Positions 9,070 through 18,287 of a stretch of 64,000 bases of DNA are shown piece by piece. The stretch is from Marinibacterium sp. (lineage in GTDB: Bacteria; Pseudomonadota; Alphaproteobacteria; Rhodobacterales; Rhodobacteraceae). The translations under genes were made by a program, and so were the position numbers. The notes under the pieces were generated by a model. It was given only the letters and a program-made list of their open reading frames with translations. It was not told where the DNA came from and searched no databases. Each line of letters opens with the position of its first letter. Position 1 is the first letter of the stretch. The stretch is from assembly GCA_017643305.1 (NCBI GenBank), contig JAEPNQ010000010.1:1-64000 (forward strand), read 5' to 3'.

Positions 9070-9087
9070 CGTGACGGGCTTGTCACG
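9070..9087. promoter_or_regulatory. Palindrome upstream of brxR, candidate BREX operator
   Basis: CGTGAC-GGGCTT-GTCACG is a perfect 6-base inverted repeat with a 6-base spacer, about 100 bases before brxR. A TATAAG hexamer at 9170-9175 could be the -10 element and would put the transcript start almost at the GTG start codon. WYL regulators of BREX are known to bind inverted repeats upstream of their own gene. That this is the site is inference. Confidence 0.4.
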
Positions 9088-9187
9088 AATCGGCACACTG
9101 GCCTGTTAAGGGTCTGTCGGTCCGGTTGGTGAGTCAATCAAAAAACTAGACGCATGTATTCGTGCGACATATAAGTGAGGGCGCAGG

Positions 9188-10042
9188 GTGACTCGCAAGA
9201 AGGGCAAACAGCTGAACTGGGGTGTCGAACGTCGATATGAGTTCATCGAGTTTCGCCTTTTTTGGCAGGGGCGGATAAACCGAGGAGACTTGATGGACGC
9301 GTTTGGGGTTTCGACACAGCAGGCATCGCTGGACCTGAACGCCTACATTGAGCAGGCCAAGCGCAACCTTGTGTATGACAAGAGCCTGCGCACTTATCTG
9401 CGCGGTAAGCACTTCAAGCCCAAATATCTCAAGCCGGACGCTGAGGAGTATTTTGCCCAGCTGCGCGCGGTGGATCAGGGGCTGGTGAGCTCCGAGCAAA
9501 GCTGGATCAGCTTTTTCCCGAGCTTTGGCGCAACGCCGACGCCCGCACGCGGTGTGTCCCCGGAAACCCTGCGCGACGTACTGGCAGCCATCCGCGAGCC
9601 AGCAGCATTACAGGTGACCTATCAGTCCATGTCGCGGCCCGAGCCCAGTGCACGCTGGATTGAGCCACATGCACTGGCCTTTGACGGCTTCCGGTGGCAT
9701 GCCCGGGCGTTCTGTCAGAACGACCAGGTGTTTAAAGACTTCCTGTTGTCTCGGATCGTTGAGGTCGGTGATCAGGGGCCCGTGACCGCTGAGCCCAGCG
9801 CAGATGAGGCATGGCACACAGAAGTTGTTCTAGAAATCGGCCCGCATCCGGACCTGTCTGACAACCAGCGCCGTGCGATCGAGATGGATTATGGCATGGA
9901 GAGCGGCAGGGCCCAGATCGCTGTCCGCCGCGCGCTGTTGTTCTATGCGCTGAAACGTCTTGGCCTGGACACCGACCCGGCGGCGCGCCGCCCCCAGGAC
10001 CAACAGATTGTCCTTCTTAACCGTGACGAGGTCATTGGATGA
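9188..10042 (+). CDS. brxR: BrxR, WYL-domain transcriptional regulator of BREX
   Basis: 284 residues. The N-terminal winged helix-turn-helix (RINRGDLMDAFGVSTQQASL) is followed by a WYL sensor-like domain (VTYQSMSRPEPSARWIEPHA, FDGFRWHARAFC) and a C-terminal WCX-like dimerisation part. This is the architecture of BrxR/CapW repressors that control BREX and other defence operons. The GTG start at 9188 is the only start that keeps the HTH intact. The stop overlaps the brxA start as ATGA, so it is the first gene of the operon and probably represses it. Confidence 0.9.
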   Translation: MTRKKGKQLNWGVERRYEFIEFRLFWQGRINRGDLMDAFGVSTQQASLDLNAYIEQAKRNLVYDKSLRTYLRGKHFKPKYLKPDAEEYFAQLRAVDQGLVSSEQSWISFFPSFGATPTPARGVSPETLRDVLAAIREPAALQVTYQSMSRPEPSARWIEPHALAFDGFRWHARAFCQNDQVFKDFLLSRIVEVGDQGPVTAEPSADEAWHTEVVLEIGPHPDLSDNQRRAIEMDYGMESGRAQIAVRRALLFYALKRLGLDTDPAARRPQDQQIVLLNRDEVIG

Positions 10043-10680
10043 CCATGGCGGCACGGAAAGCAGAGTTAGGGGCAAAGCAGCCCTACAAGATGTCCTTCAC
10101 CTCTGGGGGACTTTTCTTGAACGAATGCATCGATCTCGCAGCGAGCTACCTGGAAACACGAGACTGGGATAAGACGATATCGCAGCTGCAAGCTGATGGT
10201 CTCACATCGTCGCCCAAGCAAAAGTCGAAGCGCCGGATACTCCGGGAACTCGTCAATCGCCTCGAAACGCTGACCGAGGACGAGTTGTGTTTCCTGGTTG
10301 AGCGTGCCGATCGGCAAGATCAGTCTTTACTCATTTGGCTTTCTTTTTGCCGTGCCTACCGGCTGGTCCGCGAGTTCACACTCGAAATCGTGCAAGACCG
10401 GTATCTCGCCTATCAACTGGATTTGTCGACCGACAGCTTCGATTTGTTCTTCGAGCATAAAGCCGAGTGGGATGACACTTTGGCCTCAACCTCTGCCTCC
10501 ACACGCGTTCGCCTCCGGCAAGTCGTGTTCAAGACCATGCGAGAGGTTGGGATTATCTCGGAAGAAAACCGGATCCAGTCGACCTATCTCTCGGCTCAGC
10601 TGCGCGCGCTGATTGAGGCGACCAACCCAACCGATCTGGCCGTGTTCCCGGGTATTGTGATCGAGGGAGGTCTGTCTTGA
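10039..10680 (+). CDS. brxA: BrxA, BREX DUF1819 protein
   Basis: 213 residues of the DUF1819/BrxA family: MSFTSGGLFLNECIDLAASY at the start, a helical middle (RRILRELVNRLETLTEDELC), and TMREVGIISEENRIQ near the end. BrxA is a small DNA-binding component of type I BREX, needed for defence in most tested systems but of uncertain mechanism. It overlaps brxR by 4 bases. An ATG six bases further in is an alternative start. Confidence 0.93.
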   Translation: MTMAARKAELGAKQPYKMSFTSGGLFLNECIDLAASYLETRDWDKTISQLQADGLTSSPKQKSKRRILRELVNRLETLTEDELCFLVERADRQDQSLLIWLSFCRAYRLVREFTLEIVQDRYLAYQLDLSTDSFDLFFEHKAEWDDTLASTSASTRVRLRQVVFKTMREVGIISEENRIQSTYLSAQLRALIEATNPTDLAVFPGIVIEGGLS

Positions 10681-11279
10681 GCTTGCAACTTACACGTAAA
10701 GAACGTGCTGAGCACTTGTATCGGGTCATCACCAGCGAGCGCTTTTTGACCAAGCAAGGCCTGGGCAATGAAGTGCCGTTCTTCATCTGCCCGTTCCCGG
10801 CAGAAGAAGGCCTCACGATGATCGAGGACCGGCTCGACCTAGTCGAGCGCATTGGACATGCGGGCGTCACCGCGCTCGATCTCAGCCTATACGACATTTC
10901 GCTCGGGCTCTTGGAAGAGCGGGGCATCCTTGAGAATGTCCTGGCTGCAGAGCCTGACATGGAAAAATCAGAGCTGCGCGAGCTGCTGCAGGGCGTTCTC
11001 GACGTTCATGAACACTTAATCCCGAAAATTGCGGAAGCGATCGCCGCTCAGCCTCATGACGTGATTTTCCTCTCGGGCGTGGGCGAGGTCTATCCGTACA
11101 TTCGCTCGCACAATGTGCTCAACAACCTACAGAGCACCGCCAAGGATAAGCCAACGGTCCTGTTCTTTCCCGGCAGCTACACCCACTCCACAGCGACGGG
11201 GGGATCCCTCGATCTCTTTGGGTTGCTGCATGACGACAAATATTACCGCGCTTTTAACATTCTGAACTACGAGGTCTGA
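10677..11279 (+). CDS. brxB: BrxB, BREX DUF1788 protein
   Basis: 200 residues of the DUF1788/BrxB family, with VPFFICPFPAEEGLTMIEDR near the N-terminus and the C-terminal strand PTVLFFPGSYTHSTATGGSL. BrxB is an essential BREX component of unknown activity, thought to bridge PglZ or PglX to the complex. The start is TTG, overlapping the brxA stop as TTGA. A strong ribosome-binding site (GGGAGG) about 7 bases upstream supports it. Confidence 0.93.
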   Translation: MSLQLTRKERAEHLYRVITSERFLTKQGLGNEVPFFICPFPAEEGLTMIEDRLDLVERIGHAGVTALDLSLYDISLGLLEERGILENVLAAEPDMEKSELRELLQGVLDVHEHLIPKIAEAIAAQPHDVIFLSGVGEVYPYIRSHNVLNNLQSTAKDKPTVLFFPGSYTHSTATGGSLDLFGLLHDDKYYRAFNILNYEV

Positions 11280-11283
11280 CCCG

Positions 11284-14200
11284 ATGACCACTGCTCTGAG
11301 AAACATTTTCGCCAAGCCTGTCGACCGCCCGATTGATGGCGTGATCAAGGCTGACGATGAAGCGAGCCTGCGCATCGAGCTCGACGAGTACGTCATCACC
11401 GATGAAATAGGCAAACGCCTCGAGACCTTCCTCGATGCGTACAACAACTATGATACCGCCAATGGGGTCTGGATTTCTGGCTTCTTTGGCTCGGGTAAGT
11501 CGCACCTGCTGAAGATGCTCGCCCTTCTCATGGAAAACCGGGAAGTCGACGGCACGCGGGCCTTTGACATTTTTGAGGAAAAGATGACCGATCAGCCCAT
11601 GCTTTTGGGCGCGTTGCGCAAAGCTGTCTCGGTGCCGTCAAAGTCTATCCTCTTCAACATCGACCAGAAGGCGGATGTCATCTCCAAGACCGATGTGGAT
11701 GCGCTGCTTTCGGTGTTCCAGAAGGTCTTTGATGAGGCGTGTGGCTACTATGGCAAGCTGCCCCATATCGCGCAGTTTGAGCGCGACCTTGATGATCGTG
11801 GCCAGCTGGCAGCGTTTAAGGATGCCTATGCGGCCGCTGCCGGCAAGCCTTGGGAGCGCGGCCGTGAACAGGCAGCGCTCGAGCGCAAAAATATCGCCAC
11901 CGCTTTTGCTTCCGTGACAGGCGGCGATCCTGCGGATGCCGCAGACATTCTGGGCCAGTACCGCGCCGACACCCGCGTTTCGATCGAGGACTTTGCCAAC
12001 AAGGTGAAGGCTTGGATTGATAAGCAGGCACCGAAGTTCCGGCTGAACTTCTTCGTGGACGAGGTGGGCCAGTACATCGCCGAAAACGTCAAGCTGATGA
12101 CCAACCTGCAGACGATTGCCGAAAGCCTTAACACGAAGTGCAAAGGCCAGGCCTGGGTCATCGTGACCTCACAGCAGGACATGGAAGCCATCATCGGGGA
12201 CGGGAAGGCGTTTCAGTCGCAGGACTTCTCGAAGATCATGGCGCGCTTCGGTGTGAAGATGCCGCTGAACTCGGCTGATGTGGCTGAGGTCATCCAGCGC
12301 CGCCTTCTGTCCAAGACCGACGAGGGCCAGGTACGGCTTGGCAACCTGCACGACCGCGAAGAGAACAACCTCAAGACCCTGTTTGATTTTACGGACGGGT
12401 CGATCAAGCTGAAGAACTTTGATGGGCGCGCCCATTTCGTCTCGAGCTACCCGTTCCCCCCTTATCAATACATGCTGTTCCAGATGGCGATCACATCGCT
12501 CTCGCAGCACAACGCCTTTGAGGGCAAGCACAGCTCGGTCGGCGAACGCTCGATGCTGGGGGTGTTCCAAGAGGTCGCCAAGAAAATGGCAGACCAGCCC
12601 GTAGGCGGTCTTGCCACCTTTGATCTCATGTTCGAGGGCATCCGCACCGCCCTGAAATCCGCCGTCCAGCAGTCAATCCAGATTGCCGAGAAGGAAATCC
12701 AGGACATCGACCCCTTCGCGGTGCGTGTCCTGAAAGCGCTCTTCCTTGTGAAATACGTCAAGGAGTTCAAGCCGACGGTGCGCAATATCAGCGTGCTGCT
12801 GCTCTCCGAGTTCGACACCGACCAGGTTAAGCAGCGCCGCAAGATCGAGGAGGCGCTGTCCTTCCTTGAGCGCAACACGCTCATTCAGCGCAATGGCGAG
12901 GTCTATGAGTTCCTGACGAACGAAGAGAAAGACGTCGAAGCGGAAATCAAGGCGCTGGATGTCGACCCTTCAGAGCTTTCCAAAGAAATGGAGACGCTGG
13001 CGTTCGATACGATCCTGCGTCACCGCAAGATCAAGCACCTGACCACTGGCAACGAATACAGCTTCAGCCGCAAGCTCGATGACCACCTGTTGGGCCGGGA
13101 GTACGAACTCTCCATCAACGTGATCAGTCCGTTTAACGATGATGTGGCATCACCTGAAGCTGTCCGCATGCGGAACATGAGCCGAGAAGAACTGGCGGTG
13201 GTGTTGCAGCCGGATGTGCGGTTCATCCGCGATTTGACGCTCTTCAAACAGACGGACAAATTCATCCGCCAAGCGCGTGCGGGTTCCCAGCAGCCGGGCC
13301 GTGATCGCATCGTGGCCGAGAAGGGGGATCAAAACAGCCGGCGCTCCAAGGACCTCGAATTGCGCCTGCGTAAGCTCATGGCGGAGGCGCGGATGTTCGT
13401 GCGGGGCGATGAGCTCGACATTGGTGGGGAGGAGCCCCAGGACCGGATCGTGAAAGGCTTCCAGGGCCTTGTTGACAAGGTCTATGTCAACTTGCCGATG
13501 CTGCGAGGCGTAACCTATGCCGAGGCAGACATCCTGAAGGCGGCAACGCCCGAAAGCGGGCTTTTCGGCAATAATGGCGAAGGGCTGACAGAGGCCGAGC
13601 AGGATGTTCTGAACTACGTCCAGTCGCAGGCTCGCAATGGCGTAAAGGTCTCGGTGAAATACCTCACCGAACGCTTTGGTGGCAAACCCTATGGCTGGCC
13701 AACGACGGCAATTCTCTGCTTGGCTGCCAGTCTCTCGGGCAAGGGCAAGCTTGAGGCTCGCTCGGACGGCACTGTGCTTGAGCGTGCAGAACTCGCCAAG
13801 GCGCTGAACAACAGTCATGCCCTGGCCAATATCCTGCTTACCCCGCAGACCGAGTTTACCTCGGCCCAGATCCGGAAGGCGAAAGAACTCTATAAAGAGC
13901 TGTTTGACCTACCCTCGGATGGGACTGACGCGCGGACGATCGGCGCGGAATGGTTGGAGAGCACGCGGACGCTGTCAGAAGATCTGGGTAAGATGCTGGC
14001 CCAGAAAGCGCAGTACCCGTTTGTCGTGGCGCTCGAACCCCTAGCCACGAAAATTGCTGCGATGGTGGGTAAGCCCGCCACTTGGTACATCACTGAGCCC
14101 GCGGCACAGGAGGATGACCTGCTCGACGCCAAGGAAGAAGTCCTCGATAAAATCCGCAGTTTCATGGGCGGCGCCCAGCGCGAAATCTATGACGATGCGC

Positions 14201-14802
14201 GCGAATTCCTGCGGGATCAGGAAGCGAATATCTCTTACGTGGATGCCGCGGCCGGCGAAGCGCTGGCCTTCGCCTTGGCGGATCCTGCCTGCTACAAGGG
14301 CACGGCCATCCAGTCCCTGAAATCCGATCTCTATGGGCTGAAAGACCGCGTAGAGCTGACCGTACTTGAAGAACGCAAAGCCGTGATCGCGGCGGTAGAG
14401 GACTGCGCGGCCAAGGTGACGCAGACCCCAGAGTTCCAGGTGCTGTCGGCAGACGACCAAGCCCACATCAAGCGTAACATCGACAGCCACAAATCGGGGC
14501 TTGATAGCGTGAAGATGATCCCGATTCTGCGCGATCGGGCGAATGGTGCGAAGCTAGACCTGTTGCCGCGCATTTTGGCAGAGGTTGAGCGACTGAACCG
14601 ACCGGTCGTCGATCCGAAACTTGTCCCGCCCGGGCCGCCGCAGCCAGAGCCGCCGCAGACCACTTACGTCAACGCCTCTGAAATCAAGGTGAGCTTCTCC
14701 AAGCCATACCTGACCGAAGAGTCTGACGTCGAACAATACGTCCAAGAAATGAAAAAGACCCTGCTGGAGCAGATCCGCGCGGGCAAGAAGGTGATCGTCT
14801 GA
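11284..14802 (+). CDS. brxC: BrxC, BREX P-loop ATPase (DUF499-like)
   Basis: 1172 residues, the usual BrxC size. The Walker A motif GFFGSGKS lies at about residues 66-73 and a Walker B-like strand NFFVDEVGQYI near residue 255. Long helical regions follow, then a Pro-rich segment (PPGPPQPEPPQ) before the last 50 residues. BrxC is the large AAA-type ATPase of BREX, required for both defence and host methylation. It starts 4 bases after brxB and its stop shares a base with the pglX start (TGATG). Confidence 0.95.
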   Translation: MTTALRNIFAKPVDRPIDGVIKADDEASLRIELDEYVITDEIGKRLETFLDAYNNYDTANGVWISGFFGSGKSHLLKMLALLMENREVDGTRAFDIFEEKMTDQPMLLGALRKAVSVPSKSILFNIDQKADVISKTDVDALLSVFQKVFDEACGYYGKLPHIAQFERDLDDRGQLAAFKDAYAAAAGKPWERGREQAALERKNIATAFASVTGGDPADAADILGQYRADTRVSIEDFANKVKAWIDKQAPKFRLNFFVDEVGQYIAENVKLMTNLQTIAESLNTKCKGQAWVIVTSQQDMEAIIGDGKAFQSQDFSKIMARFGVKMPLNSADVAEVIQRRLLSKTDEGQVRLGNLHDREENNLKTLFDFTDGSIKLKNFDGRAHFVSSYPFPPYQYMLFQMAITSLSQHNAFEGKHSSVGERSMLGVFQEVAKKMADQPVGGLATFDLMFEGIRTALKSAVQQSIQIAEKEIQDIDPFAVRVLKALFLVKYVKEFKPTVRNISVLLLSEFDTDQVKQRRKIEEALSFLERNTLIQRNGEVYEFLTNEEKDVEAEIKALDVDPSELSKEMETLAFDTILRHRKIKHLTTGNEYSFSRKLDDHLLGREYELSINVISPFNDDVASPEAVRMRNMSREELAVVLQPDVRFIRDLTLFKQTDKFIRQARAGSQQPGRDRIVAEKGDQNSRRSKDLELRLRKLMAEARMFVRGDELDIGGEEPQDRIVKGFQGLVDKVYVNLPMLRGVTYAEADILKAATPESGLFGNNGEGLTEAEQDVLNYVQSQARNGVKVSVKYLTERFGGKPYGWPTTAILCLAASLSGKGKLEARSDGTVLERAELAKALNNSHALANILLTPQTEFTSAQIRKAKELYKELFDLPSDGTDARTIGAEWLESTRTLSEDLGKMLAQKAQYPFVVALEPLATKIAAMVGKPATWYITEPAAQEDDLLDAKEEVLDKIRSFMGGAQREIYDDAREFLRDQEANISYVDAAAGEALAFALADPACYKGTAIQSLKSDLYGLKDRVELTVLEERKAVIAAVEDCAAKVTQTPEFQVLSADDQAHIKRNIDSHKSGLDSVKMIPILRDRANGAKLDLLPRILAEVERLNRPVVDPKLVPPGPPQPEPPQTTYVNASEIKVSFSKPYLTEESDVEQYVQEMKKTLLEQIRAGKKVIV

Positions 14803-17800
14803 TGGACACAAACGCGCTGAAGAAATTTGCCCAGGCTGCTCGCAATCTGCTTATCGATCAGGTCCGCTCGAAGCTAGATCTGGTGCTTGATCCTGCCTCG
14901 CCAGCGCGGCGGGAACACCCTCAGGCGATGAAAGAGCTCGACGCCGCGATCGCGCGGGATGGGAGGGCGCAGGTGATCGAGCAGGTGGCCTATACCTGGT
15001 TCAACCGCTTCACAGCGCTCCGTTTCATGGATGTGAATGGCTACACGGCTGTCGGGGTTGTTTCACCGGCCGAGGGTCAGACGCGGCCCGAGATCTTGGC
15101 CGAGGCGATGGCGGGCAACTTGCCCGAGGGCGCGCCGGGCAGCATCGCAGCGCTGCTTGATGGTCGTACACCTTCGTCCGACCCCCAGGGAGAGGCTTAT
15201 CGTCAGCTTTTGGTGCATGCCTGCAACCAGTGGCACGCCCCCATGCCGTTCCTGTTCGAGGAACTGGACGACTACACCGAACTGCTGATGCCCGAGGATC
15301 TGCTGTCGCAGACCTCCATCCTTGCCGAACTGCGCAAGGTCATGACCATCGAGGCCTGTCAGGACGTCGAGATCATCGGCTGGCTCTATCAGTTCTACAT
15401 CTCGGAGAAGAAGGACCTGGTCTTCGCAGGCCTCAAGAAGAACCAGAAGATCACGGCCGAGAACATCCCGGCCGCGACGCAGCTGTTCACCCCGCACTGG
15501 ATCGTCCGCTATCTGGTGGAGAACTCGCTGGGGCGGCTGTGGCTGCTGAACCGGCCCCAAAGCCGTCTGGCCGAGCGGATGGATTACTACATCGCGCCGG
15601 AGGAGCCCGAGACGGATTTCTTGGCGGTAGCCCGCCCCGAAGACATCCGCATCTGCGATCCCGCCGCCGGGTCGGGCCACATGCTGACCTATGCCTTCGA
15701 CCTGCTCTACGCCATCTATGAGGAAGAGGGCTATGACGCGACCGAAATCCCCGCGCTGATCCTGACGCACAACCTGACGGGCGTGGAGATTGACGACCGC
15801 GCGGGAGCGCTGGCAGCCTTTGCGCTGATGATGAAAGCGGCGTCGCGGCTCGGGCGGCGGCGGTTTTTGCGGATGGAGGCAAAGCCCGACATCTGCGTGT
15901 TGCAGAACGTGAGCTTTACGGGCGCCGAGATGCAGGACGTGGCCGCCGTGGTGGGCCAGGATCTGTTCACTGACGAGCTGCGCGAGACCCTGGGCCAGTT
16001 CGAGCAGGCCAAAAACTTCGGCTCGCTGATCGTGCCGGAGCTGCGCGACCCGGCCGAGACGCTGCGGGTGGTCGAGGCGCGGGATTTTGGCGGTGACCTG
16101 CTGCTGAAAGAGGTGCAGGAGCGTGTCATCGCCGTGCTGCGCATGGCCGAGGCGCTGTCGCCGAAGTATCATGTGGTGGTGGCCAACCCGCCCTACATGG
16201 GCAGCAAGGGCATGAACGGGAAGCTCGCGGATTTCATCAAGGGTACCTACCCACTGGCTTGTGCCGACTTAATGACGTGCTTCATGGAAAAAGCGGATTC
16301 CATGACCTTGCACAACGGGTACTGGTCCATGATTAATCTTCCTTCGTGGATGTTCATTCAATCTTTCGCCAAACTCCGTCAGCGGCTGTTGGGAGAAGTT
16401 CAATTCCTATCCTTAATCCATCTAGGCAGAGGCGTTTTTGGTGCGGATTTTGGTGCGGTAGCTTTTTCCATGCGAAAACCCAAAAGAAAGGAAGTTGCTC
16501 CAATCTGGAAGGGAATTTATCGCAGGCTGTTCGAGAAATCTTCAATTGTTCGCGATGCTGAAGAAATTGAGAGGTTATTTTTTGATGCCAACTATGGGCA
16601 TTTTGAAGTAGAGCAATCCCGATTTCAAAGTATCCCCGATGCCCCGATATCTTACTGGGCGCCAGAAGCGGTCTTTGAGTGCTTTAGAGGCGATGAGGTT
16701 TCAGACTATCTTGATGTGTGCGCCGGTCTCACGACTGGCGACACCGAGCGCTTCCTTAGGCAATGGCATGAAGTCGAGACCTCAAAATTCTCAAAGGGCT
16801 TGGATCGTGTTCCCGACACTTCAACTTTCATTCCTTATGATAAAGGAGGTTCGTTTCGGAAGTGGTATGGAAACAATGAGTATTCTCTGTGGTATTGCGA
16901 GCCCGCATTTTCCGAAATGAAGGCAAAGAAGGGTCACCGACCAGACGGTTTAGAAAGATTTTTTCGCCCAAGTATTACGTGGTCAAAAATCACAATATCG
17001 TCGTTCAGTGCCAGATACAGCCCTGAAAGCAACGGTTTCGATGCAACCTCAAGCTCTGCATTTGGCTCGAAAGAAGACATAGAGAAGGTCATACTGCTTC
17101 TTAACTCTGCGCTTGGAAACTACATTTTGAATTTGCTGAATTCGACGATGGTTTATCTACCGAGGGATATAAAACACTTCCCAATTAGCAATGCAGTTTG
17201 GCAATCTCAATTTGATTTTTCTAAGAAGTTTGGCGCGCTGGTGGGAATGACAAAATCCGACTGGGACGCCTACGAGACCTCTTGGGACTTCACCACCCTT
17301 CCGCTGCTCTCACCCGACCACCGCGCCGATACGCTGGAGGCCACCTATACCTGCCTGCGCGCCCATTGGCAGGGTATGACGGACGAGATGCAGCGGCTGG
17401 AGGAAGAGAACAACCGCATTTTCGTCGACGCCTACGGCCTGCAAGACGAGCTGACCCCCGAGGTCCCGATCGAGGAAATCACCCTCACCTGCAACCCTGC
17501 CTATCGCTATGGCGTGAAGGGCTCCGAGGACGACCGCGAAACCCGCCTGCGCGCCGACACCATGGCCGAGTTCCTCAGCTATGCCGTGGGCTGCATGTTC
17601 GGGCGCTACAGCCTCGACGCGCCGGGCCTGATCCTCGCCAACCAAGGCGAGCGGTTGGAGGATTACCTCGCCGGTATTCCCAAGCCGAGCTTCATGCCGG
17701 ACGAAGACAACGTCATCCCCGTGCTGGACGGTGACTGGTTCCCCGACGACATCACCGAACGCTTCCGCCTGTTCCTGCGCGTGACCTTCGGCGAGGCGCA

Positions 17801-18287
17801 TTTCCGGGAGAACCTGCGCTATGTCGAGGAGGCCCTCGGCAAGGACATCCGCAAGTATTTCACCAAGGATTTCTACTCCGACCATGTAAAGCGCTACAAG
17901 AAGCGCCCGATCTACTGGATGTTCTCGAGCCCCAAGGGCACGTTCAACGCCCTGATCTACATGCACCGCTACCGGCCCGACACCGTCTCGGTGCTGCTGA
18001 ACGACTATCTGCGCGAGTTCATCAGCAAGCTTGAGGGCGAACGTGGGCGTCTGGAGAAGCTGTCCGATGACCCAAGCGCCAGCCAGGGCCAGCGTACCAA
18101 GGCGCTGAAGGACATGGCCGTCATCGCCAAGCAGATCGACGAGCTGAACGAGTGGGAACGCGATGTCGTCTTCCCGCTGGCGCAGGCCAAGATCGAGATC
18201 GACCTCGATGACGGGGTAAAGGCGAACTATCCGAAATTCGGCGAAGCGCTGAAGAAGATTCCTGGGCTGGAGGCGAAGGATGACTGA
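14802..18287 (+). CDS. pglX: PglX, BREX adenine-specific DNA methyltransferase
   Basis: 1161 residues. The SAM-binding motif I is CDPAAGSGHMLTYAF (D286) and the catalytic motif IV is NPPY (residues 462-465), as in gamma-type N6-adenine methyltransferases. PglX methylates the BREX site in the host genome and, through its specificity domain, sets which phage DNA is recognised. From about 16.25 to 17.27 kb, after NPPY, the DNA is clearly AT-richer than the flanks, although the reading frame stays open. This region would include the target-recognition domain. It overlaps pglZ by 8 bases. Confidence 0.96.
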   Translation: MDTNALKKFAQAARNLLIDQVRSKLDLVLDPASPARREHPQAMKELDAAIARDGRAQVIEQVAYTWFNRFTALRFMDVNGYTAVGVVSPAEGQTRPEILAEAMAGNLPEGAPGSIAALLDGRTPSSDPQGEAYRQLLVHACNQWHAPMPFLFEELDDYTELLMPEDLLSQTSILAELRKVMTIEACQDVEIIGWLYQFYISEKKDLVFAGLKKNQKITAENIPAATQLFTPHWIVRYLVENSLGRLWLLNRPQSRLAERMDYYIAPEEPETDFLAVARPEDIRICDPAAGSGHMLTYAFDLLYAIYEEEGYDATEIPALILTHNLTGVEIDDRAGALAAFALMMKAASRLGRRRFLRMEAKPDICVLQNVSFTGAEMQDVAAVVGQDLFTDELRETLGQFEQAKNFGSLIVPELRDPAETLRVVEARDFGGDLLLKEVQERVIAVLRMAEALSPKYHVVVANPPYMGSKGMNGKLADFIKGTYPLACADLMTCFMEKADSMTLHNGYWSMINLPSWMFIQSFAKLRQRLLGEVQFLSLIHLGRGVFGADFGAVAFSMRKPKRKEVAPIWKGIYRRLFEKSSIVRDAEEIERLFFDANYGHFEVEQSRFQSIPDAPISYWAPEAVFECFRGDEVSDYLDVCAGLTTGDTERFLRQWHEVETSKFSKGLDRVPDTSTFIPYDKGGSFRKWYGNNEYSLWYCEPAFSEMKAKKGHRPDGLERFFRPSITWSKITISSFSARYSPESNGFDATSSSAFGSKEDIEKVILLLNSALGNYILNLLNSTMVYLPRDIKHFPISNAVWQSQFDFSKKFGALVGMTKSDWDAYETSWDFTTLPLLSPDHRADTLEATYTCLRAHWQGMTDEMQRLEEENNRIFVDAYGLQDELTPEVPIEEITLTCNPAYRYGVKGSEDDRETRLRADTMAEFLSYAVGCMFGRYSLDAPGLILANQGERLEDYLAGIPKPSFMPDEDNVIPVLDGDWFPDDITERFRLFLRVTFGEAHFRENLRYVEEALGKDIRKYFTKDFYSDHVKRYKKRPIYWMFSSPKGTFNALIYMHRYRPDTVSVLLNDYLREFISKLEGERGRLEKLSDDPSASQGQRTKALKDMAVIAKQIDELNEWERDVVFPLAQAKIEIDLDDGVKANYPKFGEALKKIPGLEAKDD

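Noticed and set aside
15063-16172. A 369-codon minus-strand frame opposite the methyltransferase core of pglX.
   Set aside because: It mirrors the conserved SAM and NPPY motifs of pglX and shows His/Arg-rich shadow composition.
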